Shown here piece by piece: positions 1-6,221 of a DNA stretch of 8,025 nt. Positions within the stretch are counted from its first letter, which is position 1, and every line of letters starts with the position of its first letter. The notes beneath the pieces were generated by a model that saw nothing but the letters and a program-made list of their open reading frames with translations, made no database searches and was not told where the DNA came from. The position numbers and the translations under genes are program-made. This stretch comes from Pirellulales bacterium (lineage in GTDB: Bacteria > Planctomycetota > Planctomycetia > Pirellulales > JALHLM01). The DNA lies in contig JALHLM010000269.1 in the NCBI GenBank assembly GCA_022844585.1, positions 1 through 8,025 of the forward strand. Direction: 5' to 3'.

Positions 1-2
1 GA

Positions 3-2813
3 GCGGCGCTCGACGACTACAATTCCAACGGCAACCCGGACAACCTTTGTAGCATCGTGCTGATGAGCGACGGGCACGAGAACGAACCGGAATACTGGGC
101 CGACGTGAAGGACGACCTGATCGCGGCCGGCTGCCCAGTGCATACGATCTCGTTCGGGCCCGGCGCGAATGAAGTCTTGATGCAGGAGATTTCCGGCGCG
201 GTCTCCGGCGGCTCGCACGACTACGCGACTTCCGAAGGAGGCGTGCCGATCAACTCCGTGCTAGGCTGGGAAAACAACATCAGCCGCATTTACGAAAACA
301 AGGCCACGCAGATGGCGGGCCGGCAGCGCATCTTCACTGTGTTGGGCGATTCCGCCATCGGCGGCGTGGCGACCGGCATCATCGATTTCGAGGATCATCC
401 CACAGGGACAGTCATCACGGTGGGCAATTCCTTCGTCGCCTCAGGAGTTCCGGGCAAGGGGTTGCCGTTCCAGAACAACGCCGGCGGCATGGTCAACACG
501 GGCTTCGCGCGCGTGGACAACCAACAAAACGCCGACGGCGCCGGCCACGACTTACAGTTGAACAACATCAACGTCGGTTTCGAGTTCGCAAAGACGCTCG
601 AATCGGCGTCCGCCAAGTTTGGCTACTTCGGCGGGAATTTGAATGTCACCATCAATGGCAAACTGTTCAATGCGCGGACTCTCTCGCTCCTGCAGGGCCT
701 GTTGATTGACGGAGTGACCGTCAGCTTGACGATGTTTGACAATCAACACGGCCGATTGGACTTCAAAGGACCGATCGATTCGCTGGCCCTGGGTGGGCAG
801 GAGTTCTGGATCGACGACCTGCGATTCAATAGCGAGGTCGGCAACTTCCACGAGATTCCCGTCGACAAAGGCGCCGACATTCTGGTCGTCTCCGCCGCCT
901 GGCAGGAGAAGATGGGCGGCGTCCACACAGAGTTGTTCGATCCGAACGGCGACCCAGTACCGGCCGCGCGGCGCAGACTCTCGTCGCAGGGCACCAACGA
1001 AGTCTGGCGCGTGCCCGATCCGATCCCGGGCAACTATCGGATGCGGTTGATGAACATTCCTCAGGAATACTTCCTGACCGCTTCGGTGCGGAGCGAATTC
1101 GAGTTGTACACCTTTGTCGGCCAGCCGCAGGAAGACATGCTGACTGGCGTCGAAGTGCCGCTCGTGGCCTCGTTCATCTCCAACACTGGGCCGGTGCTGG
1201 ACGCCAACGTGACGGCCACTGTGCTCGATCCTGGCGGGACGTCCAAGGTGGTCAAGCTCTGGGACGACGGCAACCACGGCGACGGGGAAGCCGACGACGG
1301 TGTCTACGCGAACAGCTATACCGCGACGTCATTCGGCGATGTCGTGCAACTGAATCCTGATCTCGTCGTCGAAGGGGACGAGCCGCTGGGCGTCGGTTCC
1401 TATCAAGTCACCTTCAAGGCCAAGAAGGACGAAATCGTTCGCGAGGGGCTCGGCAGTTTCGTGTTGAATCGCGACAAGGACTCCGACAGCGACGGCCTCC
1501 CGGATCGCTGGGAAGAAGAACATGGCCTCGACCCGAAGAGTCGCGAGGATCAGAACTCCGATTTCGACAAAGACGGATTGCCGGCCTCGTGCGAATACCG
1601 CGTCGGGACGGATCCGCGCAACAGCGACACCGACGACGGCGGGCGCTCGGACGGCGCCGAAGTGCAATTCGTGCCGGGGCAACTCTGCCGCGCGGTGCGC
1701 GATCCGCTCGATCCGGCCGACGACCGCCTCCGCAAAGTGACCGGCATCGTCGCGCTGCCGGAAGCGACGCCGAATGGCAGCCCGCTGGTGCGCCTCAAGA
1801 TCAGCATTCCGGACGACGACTACTTGTTCTCGAGCATCCATCGCCGTCTGCTGAATGAAGACGGCCGACCAATCGGCGATTGGATCGAGTTGGAAAAACA
1901 GTTCCGCGGACCGGAGTTCGAGGACTTGCGCTTGGACGAGGGGAGCTACGAGTATCAGATCATCCCGTTCTATTTCGGCGGCGAAGGACTGCCTCCCGTC
2001 GAGGGACAGCACGTACTGTCGAGCCCGGTTGTCGTGAAGAAAGATCCGTACGCGCCGTTCGGTAGCGTGATGATCGATGACGCCGACGGCAAGACGTACA
2101 GCCCGCTGGTGACGCTGCGCATCATCGCCGACGACTCCGGGCATGTGCATGACTTTGATCCAGTGCATCAGCCCGTGGCGGGTTCGCCGCTGGAAAAGCT
2201 GATGATGAAGATCAGCAACCGGGCCGACTTCGCCGGCGCCGATTGGCAGCCGTTCCAGCCGGTAGTGAAAGATTGGTTCCTCGGCCGCTTCGAACCGCTG
2301 CAGGAGACGATGCGCTGGGTCTACGTGGCGTTCATGGACGAAGCCGGCAACGTGAGCGAGGGTCCAATCGCTGACAGCATTCAAGTGCTGCTCCAGCCCG
2401 GCGACACCTACCCGTTTGACGGTAAGGTGGATATTTCCGACTTGAACAACGTGCGCAACAACTTCGCCCGCCGTGGACCGGTCGCCATCTTAATTGGCGA
2501 CGCGATCGGAGCGTTGAACGGCGTGGTCGATATTAGCGACTTGAACGAAGTCCGCAACAACTTCGGCAGCTTCGTCGATGCCCCGGCGGCGACGGCGAGG
2601 CGTCAGCGAACTCGTGATGAAATCGCGGAAAGTACCATCGCCGGCGCATTCGCCTCTGACAGACCGCTGTTCGAGCGCACGATTGCTTCCCAACCGAATA
2701 CAGCTGCTCGCGACGCGCTGTTCGGTCGCTTTACCGAGGTTGGCGTGGACATTGATGCGCTGCTGACGGCGCATAGGCAATCGCAAAAGCGGGGCTTGCG
2801 AGCACTGAGGTGA
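3..2813 (+). CDS. Modular secreted protein: VWA, beta-sandwich, TSP3-like and dockerin domains (5' end outside window)
   Basis: The frame is open from the window edge, so the start codon, signal peptide and first VWA half lie upstream; 936 codons are visible. Domains in order: the C-terminal half of a VWA domain (nt 3 to ~320), with the strand IVLMSDG supplying the late metal-site Asp and then the typical VHTISFG strand; a beta-rich, jelly-roll-like module ending GGQEFWIDDLRF (~345-835); a stalk sandwich (~845-1070); a module with the loop DDGNHGDGEADDG, as in 'choice-of-anchor X' proteins (~1119-1470); Asp-rich thrombospondin type 3-like calcium repeats starting DKDSDSDGLPDRWE (1473-1664); an Ig-like module with VYVAFMDEAGNVSEG (~2080-2395); a dockerin-like pair (~2397-2567); and an ~80-residue probably helical tail. 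The family is likely extracellular or surface-attached and binds calcium; its partner is unknown. The module assignments come from motif recognition, not from a search. Confidence 0.85.
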   Translation, partial: AALDDYNSNGNPDNLCSIVLMSDGHENEPEYWADVKDDLIAAGCPVHTISFGPGANEVLMQEISGAVSGGSHDYATSEGGVPINSVLGWENNISRIYENKATQMAGRQRIFTVLGDSAIGGVATGIIDFEDHPTGTVITVGNSFVASGVPGKGLPFQNNAGGMVNTGFARVDNQQNADGAGHDLQLNNINVGFEFAKTLESASAKFGYFGGNLNVTINGKLFNARTLSLLQGLLIDGVTVSLTMFDNQHGRLDFKGPIDSLALGGQEFWIDDLRFNSEVGNFHEIPVDKGADILVVSAAWQEKMGGVHTELFDPNGDPVPAARRRLSSQGTNEVWRVPDPIPGNYRMRLMNIPQEYFLTASVRSEFELYTFVGQPQEDMLTGVEVPLVASFISNTGPVLDANVTATVLDPGGTSKVVKLWDDGNHGDGEADDGVYANSYTATSFGDVVQLNPDLVVEGDEPLGVGSYQVTFKAKKDEIVREGLGSFVLNRDKDSDSDGLPDRWEEEHGLDPKSREDQNSDFDKDGLPASCEYRVGTDPRNSDTDDGGRSDGAEVQFVPGQLCRAVRDPLDPADDRLRKVTGIVALPEATPNGSPLVRLKISIPDDDYLFSSIHRRLLNEDGRPIGDWIELEKQFRGPEFEDLRLDEGSYEYQIIPFYFGGEGLPPVEGQHVLSSPVVVKKDPYAPFGSVMIDDADGKTYSPLVTLRIIADDSGHVHDFDPVHQPVAGSPLEKLMMKISNRADFAGADWQPFQPVVKDWFLGRFEPLQETMRWVYVAFMDEAGNVSEGPIADSIQVLLQPGDTYPFDGKVDISDLNNVRNNFARRGPVAILIGDAIGALNGVVDISDLNEVRNNFGSFVDAPAATARRQRTRDEIAESTIAGAFASDRPLFERTIASQPNTAARDALFGRFTEVGVDIDALLTAHRQSQKRGLRALR

Positions 2814-2820
2814 CGTGCCC

Positions 2821-3000
2821 ACACTAGCCCGTAGCGCCAGCGAGGGGGATTGGACGGCGGTGATCGGTGAACGCGAACGCCGGACCGGCGCCGCAACGTC
2901 GCCAGAATCGAACTCGTTCGCAATGGTGAGGTCTGCTTGGCGTATTCGTCTTGGTCATCGCCTGCGTCCTCTCCCCCTCGCTGGCGCTGCGGGCTAGTGT
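2821..3000. repeat. 180-bp element bounded by 29-bp inverted repeats (REP/MITE-like)
   Basis: The left arm (2821-2849, beginning ACACTAGCCCG and ending CGAGGGGGA) is the reverse complement of the right arm (2972-3000) at 28 of 29 positions; the only difference is T at 2832 in the left arm. Partial complementarity runs a little further inward (about 7 of 11 bases), so a transcript could fold into a long stem. The element begins 7 bp after the stop of the dockerin gene and ends 17 bp before the serine hydrolase start. Translated, both arms give the same kind of peptide, PPRWR(Y/C)GLV in one direction and LARSASEG / SLALRAS in others. I remember such peptides from spurious planctomycete ORFs, which suggests a family dispersed in these genomes. 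No transposase lies inside, and no target-site duplication is visible. Confidence 0.75.
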
Positions 3001-3017
3001 TTACTTCGAGCGACATC

Positions 3018-4244
3018 ATGAAGCACCAGATTCTCGCCGCAATCGTCGTTGGGTTGTTGTTTGGCCAATGCACGTCGGCATTGCGCGCGGAAGTCACGAG
3101 CGCCAAATTCGATGCGGAGCGACTGAAATCGCTGCCGTCGGCGATGCAGCGATTTGTCGACGAGCATGAAATCTCCGGCGCGGTCGTCGTGGTGGGCAAC
3201 GCCGAGGGCGTCGCGTCGATTGATGCGATTGGTCAGCGTGATCTGGTGTCCAGCGAGGCGATGCGGAATGATTCGCTCTTCCGGATTGCGTCGATGACCA
3301 AGCCAATCACCGCGATTGCCGTGGCCATGCTGGTCGAAGAAGGTAAGCTGAGTTTTGACGATCCGGTGGAGAAGCATTTGCCGGAATTCCGCGGGCAGCG
3401 ATTGATCGTTGAGCGCGACGGCGAGCGGCGTGTCACGGTCCCCGCGCCGCGCCCGATTACGATTCGCGAATTGCTGACGCACACCTCGGGCATGCCCGGC
3501 GGACCGCCACCGGGATTGGCGGAACTTTATCGCCGGCGCGATCGCACCTTGAACGAAGCGGTCCTTGCCTTTTCGCAACTCCCGCTGGAATTCGAGCCCG
3601 GCTCGCGCTGGTCCTATAGCAACACGGGCATCGACACCGCCGGCCGTGTGGTCGAAGCAGTGTCGGGGCAAAGCTTCGAGGAGTTTTTGTCGACTCGCCT
3701 GTTCCAGCCGCTCGGGATGAGCGACACCGTTTTCTATCCGTCGGAGGAGCAGCGCGGCCGCCTGGCGGCGATGTATCGCCGAGAAGGCGACCAGTTGCGG
3801 CCCGCCGAGGAGAGCCTGATTGAAGTTCCCCGCGACGCCAAATATCCCTTGCCAGCCGGCGGGCTTTGCTCGACCGGGCCGGACCTGGCGAAGCTTTACC
3901 AAGCGATGCTACGTCTGGGCGAGGGTCATGGACACCGGTTTCTGAAACCAGAATCGGTCGCCGAGTTGACGCGTTTGCAAACCGGCTCGCTGGAGACCGG
4001 TTTCGTTCCCGGTATGGGTTTCGGCCTCGGCTGGGCCCATGTGCGCGAACCTCAAGGAGTAACCGCCGCCCTTTCGCCCGGCAGCTACGGCCACGGCGGC
4101 GCCTTTGGTACCCAGGCGTGGATCGACCCCCAACGTGGCTGGTTCGCGATCCTGCTGATCCAGCGCGTTGGGCTGCCAAACGCGGACGCCTCGCCCATGC
4201 GTGGCGCGCTGCAAGAGGCCGCAGCCGCGGCGATACAGCCGTAG
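3018..4244 (+). CDS. Exported serine hydrolase, beta-lactamase class C / esterase EstB-like
   Basis: The product is 408 aa, a usual size for the Beta-lactamase (PF00144) serine hydrolase family, which includes AmpC, DD-peptidases and EstB-type esterases. Residues 1-24 form a signal peptide (MKHQ, a hydrophobic stretch, then ALRA before Glu25), so the mature enzyme acts outside the inner membrane. The three catalytic motifs are present: SxxK as S92-M-T-K95 (nucleophile and base) within RIASMTKPITAIA; YxN as Y200-S-N202 within WSYSNTG; and HGG at 359-361 in place of KTG. The HTSG motif typical of the family (LLTHTSGMPGG) is also present. The ATG at 3018 was chosen because the signal peptide begins there; a start at 2937 would translate part of the inverted repeat. 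There is no strong ribosome site. The substrate cannot be read from sequence; esterase or peptidase activity is as likely as true beta-lactamase activity. Confidence 0.93.
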   Translation: MKHQILAAIVVGLLFGQCTSALRAEVTSAKFDAERLKSLPSAMQRFVDEHEISGAVVVVGNAEGVASIDAIGQRDLVSSEAMRNDSLFRIASMTKPITAIAVAMLVEEGKLSFDDPVEKHLPEFRGQRLIVERDGERRVTVPAPRPITIRELLTHTSGMPGGPPPGLAELYRRRDRTLNEAVLAFSQLPLEFEPGSRWSYSNTGIDTAGRVVEAVSGQSFEEFLSTRLFQPLGMSDTVFYPSEEQRGRLAAMYRREGDQLRPAEESLIEVPRDAKYPLPAGGLCSTGPDLAKLYQAMLRLGEGHGHRFLKPESVAELTRLQTGSLETGFVPGMGFGLGWAHVREPQGVTAALSPGSYGHGGAFGTQAWIDPQRGWFAILLIQRVGLPNADASPMRGALQEAAAAAIQP

Positions 4245-4283
4245 GGTCGATCGAAAGCGATGCAAACAAATTCCGCCGCCCCT

Positions 4284-4313
4284 TTGCCAACTTAGCTCGG
4301 ACGGCGTTAGAAT
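4284..4313 (+). promoter_or_regulatory. Sigma70-type promoter for the TPR gene
   Basis: TTGCCA at 4284-4289 (5 of 6 matches to TTGACA) and TAGAAT at 4308-4313 (5 of 6 to TATAAT) are separated by 18 bp. Transcription would begin near 4320, leaving a leader of about 240 nt before the ATG at 4559. The site lies 40 bp after the stop of the serine hydrolase gene, in the longest non-coding stretch of the window. Experimental support is absent. Confidence 0.55.
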
Positions 4314-4407
4314 CGGTATCGTCGCTCGATCCAGCGCGAAACCGGGGCGGACTTCACCGTCCTGGCCTATTCAAGTGTGCTGGAACTGGGGCAGTGCAAA
4401 TTACAAT

Positions 4408-4523
4408 GCAAGGAATTAACCTTGCTTCGCGCTGCGAACCGTTCCTGAACTGGGGAGCGGCCTGCCGCGTAGAAACTAACTCACTTGCTTCTCTTCGTCG
4501 CCCGGGATTGGCGCAACCCGGGC
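4408..4523 (+). promoter_or_regulatory. Hairpin-rich 5' leader of the TPR gene
   Basis: Several short perfect inverted repeats follow one another: GCAAGG-AATTAA-CCTTGC (4408-4425), TTCGC-GCT-GCGAA (4426-4438), GTTC-CT-GAAC (4441-4450), GCGG-CCTG-CCGC (4457-4468), and a CCCGGG/CCCGGG pair extended by one G-C base pair (4500-4523). The last ends about 20 nt before the ribosome site. None is followed by a T run, so these are not intrinsic terminators. The first repeat directly follows a TACAAT hexamer (4402-4407), so it could instead be an operator at a second, weaker promoter. I do not recognise a known riboswitch class. In a GC-rich genome some of these repeats may be chance. Confidence 0.35.
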
Positions 4524-4543
4524 CTAGCGCATGTCGCCAGGGC

Positions 4544-4550
4544 AAAGGAA
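4544..4550 (+). promoter_or_regulatory. Ribosome binding site of the TPR gene
   Basis: AAAGGAA lies 8 nt before the ATG at 4559. It decides the start against several in-frame upstream ATG codons, which have no signal peptide behind them. It is the only convincing Shine-Dalgarno site in the window. Confidence 0.65.
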
Positions 4551-4558
4551 ATAGCAGC

Positions 4559-6031
4559 ATGAATCGCTTCATTACGAAACTCTTGGCCGCTGCCCTGGCT
4601 TTTACGCCGGCGGCTTGGCAGACCGTCTCGGCGGCCCCCTTGGCGACGGAAGACGTGCTCCCCACCGCTCCGGACGATCCGTCCAAGAAGGAGTACAAGG
4701 AAGTCCAAGACGCCGTCGCCAAATTCCAGGCCGGCGACCTGGAAGGCACTTTGACCTTGCTGGATCAAGCTCACGCGAAGTATCCCGAGCTGGCGCCGGG
4801 ACAGATTCTGCTGGCGCAGATGTTCTTCAAGGCGATGGGTTCCACGACCGGTCAGAAGCAAGCGCAGCTGCTGAATTACGGCCGTGTCGCCCTGGAGCGC
4901 GCCGTGGAAAAGGACAAAAACGATCCTGACGCCTATCTGTTCCTAGGCGATTTGGCCTTTGCCCAGTCTCGGCTGACGGAAGCGGAATTGCTGTTCTCCA
5001 AGGCGAACGACCTCACCAACGCGATGGACGCGGCGAATCCGCGTAAGGCCGACTTACATAAGCGTTGTCTGGCTGGCAACGCCTCGGTGGCCGAAGCTCG
5101 CAATAACTTGGACGAAGCCGTCAAGCTGCTGACAGAGCTGGCGGAAACCTCACCGGACAATCCTTTGGCGCACTATCGTCATGGGCAAATCTTGTTCAAA
5201 AAGAAGGAAGCCCGGAGCGCCTTCGAGGCGTTCAAGAAGGCCGTGGCGATCAAGGCCGAACTAGGGCCAGCCGGCATCGTGATGGCCCGCTTGTTTGAGC
5301 AGGCCGCTCAGCAAGGTGATGCGACTGCCCGGAAGTCGGCGGATGATTGGATTGCCTATTCGCTTTCCGCCAAACAGGGGGCGAAGGATCCTTTGTCGCA
5401 ACTGGCCGTGGCGCGGATGTATTGGGACCGCGACGACGTCGCGAACGCGAAGAAGCACGCTGAGATTTCTTTGGGTTTGGATCCGACATCCAAAGAACTG
5501 AAACTCTTGATGGGGTTAATCGCCCGCTACGAGAAGGATCTGCCGGCCGCCGAAAAGCTGTTCGAGGAGGTCTACAAGTCCGATCCGAGCAACTTCGCCG
5601 CGGCGAATCAGTTCGTGATCTCGCTGATTGATCAGGACGATGACACCAAGAAAGGTCGCGCTCTGGTTATCGCGGAAGCGAATATGAAGGACCACCAGGC
5701 CAGCAATTTCGCCCCCACCGCGGCGGCCACGTTGGGCTGGGTCTATTACCGCCTGGGGCGCACGCCGGACGCTCAGAAGATGCTGCAGTCGGCGATGCAG
5801 GCCGGACGCGGCAATATCTCGGGCGACACCGCCTACTACGTGGCGAAGATCCTGATCGACACCGGCCGGGCCGACGACGCCAAGGCCCTCCTCAAAAGCA
5901 CGTTGCAAGGTAAGGGACCCTTCCCCTACCGCAGCGACTGCCAGGCGATGCTAGCTCAATTGGAGAACTCGTCGACGCCGGTCGCGCCCGACACGACTCC
6001 AGCCACCGATTCGAGTTCGCCACCGAATTAG
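4559..6031 (+). CDS. Exported tetratricopeptide-repeat (TPR) protein
   Basis: The product is 490 aa. Residues 1-25 are a signal peptide (MNRFITK, a hydrophobic Ala/Leu core, VSA before the cleavage site), so the protein is probably periplasmic. The rest is alpha-helical, with degenerate TPR units at about residues 51-80, 103-150, 173-200, 201-234, 279-310, 311-343, 385-417 and 423-450. Typical signatures are DPDAYLFLGDLAFAQSRLTEAELLFSKA, read here as residues 122-149, and a Gly-Trp-Val-Tyr-Tyr-Arg-Leu-Gly helix near 393-400. The last ~20 residues are a Ser/Thr/Pro/Asp-rich disordered tail. TPR arrays are protein-protein interaction scaffolds; no enzymatic domain is visible and the partner is unknown. 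The gene has its own promoter, leader, ribosome site (AAAGGAA, 8 nt before the ATG) and terminator, so it is probably monocistronic. Confidence 0.9.
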   Translation: MNRFITKLLAAALAFTPAAWQTVSAAPLATEDVLPTAPDDPSKKEYKEVQDAVAKFQAGDLEGTLTLLDQAHAKYPELAPGQILLAQMFFKAMGSTTGQKQAQLLNYGRVALERAVEKDKNDPDAYLFLGDLAFAQSRLTEAELLFSKANDLTNAMDAANPRKADLHKRCLAGNASVAEARNNLDEAVKLLTELAETSPDNPLAHYRHGQILFKKKEARSAFEAFKKAVAIKAELGPAGIVMARLFEQAAQQGDATARKSADDWIAYSLSAKQGAKDPLSQLAVARMYWDRDDVANAKKHAEISLGLDPTSKELKLLMGLIARYEKDLPAAEKLFEEVYKSDPSNFAAANQFVISLIDQDDDTKKGRALVIAEANMKDHQASNFAPTAAATLGWVYYRLGRTPDAQKMLQSAMQAGRGNISGDTAYYVAKILIDTGRADDAKALLKSTLQGKGPFPYRSDCQAMLAQLENSSTPVAPDTTPATDSSSPPN

Positions 6032-6080
6032 TGGCATCGCTTTCCTTGGGCTTAAGCGACGACGGTACTCTGAACTTTCG

Positions 6081-6120
6081 GCCCCGCTGTCTTTCTCGCA
6101 AGGCAGCGGGGCGTTTTTTT
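6081..6120 (+). terminator. Intrinsic (rho-independent) terminator of the TPR gene
   Basis: GCCCCGCTG (6081-6089) pairs perfectly with CAGCGGGGC (6104-6112). The stem extends inward by a G-T wobble and two more pairs to an 8-nt loop (6093-6100). It is followed by G and seven T residues (6114-6120). It lies 50 bp after the TPR stop codon and separates that gene from the lipoprotein gene. Confidence 0.92.
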
Positions 6121-6125
6121 CGCGC

Positions 6126-6154
6126 TTGTACGGATAGCGACCTTGGCGTATCCT
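6126..6154 (+). promoter_or_regulatory. Possible weak promoter for the lipoprotein-oxidase unit
   Basis: TTGTAC (6126-6131) and TATCCT (6149-6154) are 17 bp apart, with 3 and 4 of 6 matches to the sigma70 consensus. A promoter is expected here because a strong terminator lies just upstream and the next gene starts at 6222, but the matches are poor. Confidence 0.3.
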
Positions 6155-6221
6155 CCCGCCGCGCCGTAATGGATTGCGGCGCGCGAAATGCGCACACTTC
6201 CTATCCTGCCAAGCCAAGGCC

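Noticed and set aside
552..1277. A 241-codon open frame on the - strand
   Set aside because: It is antisense to the same modular protein, with low-complexity composition and no recognisable domain.
1329..2384. A 351-codon open frame on the - strand
   Set aside because: It is a shadow of the dockerin gene. The + strand frame has clear domains, while this one is Arg/His/Ala-rich with no motif. Long antisense frames are common in GC-rich coding DNA.
2815..2997. A 60-codon frame between the dockerin and serine hydrolase genes
   Set aside because: It lies almost entirely within the inverted-repeat element and contains the LARSASEG-type read-through peptide; it is best seen as spurious.
2937..3017. 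Earlier start for the serine hydrolase
   Set aside because: The added 27 residues are translated from the inverted-repeat arm and would place the signal peptide internally.
2814..3017. Target-site duplication around the inverted-repeat element
   Set aside because: The bases outside the two arms (GTGCCC and TTACTT) do not match, so recent insertion by a duplicating transposase is not supported.
2994..4290. Two long - strand frames (2994-3902 and 3457-4290)
   Set aside because: Both are antisense to the serine hydrolase, whose catalytic motifs show that the + strand is the coding one.
4402..4407. TACAAT as the -10 box of a main promoter
   Set aside because: No acceptable -35 hexamer lies 16-18 bp upstream; the TTGCCA/TAGAAT pair at 4284-4313 is clearly better. 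It is kept only as a possible second promoter.
3866..4558. In-frame upstream extension of the TPR gene, including an ATG at 4406
   Set aside because: The extension overlaps the end of the serine hydrolase gene, is Arg-rich and domain-free, and would bury the signal peptide. The ATG at 4559 has a good ribosome site and a signal peptide directly behind it.
6174..6221. TTG start 16 codons before the lipoprotein ATG
   Set aside because: It would put Cys- and His-containing residues ahead of a clean signal peptide, and no ribosome site supports it.
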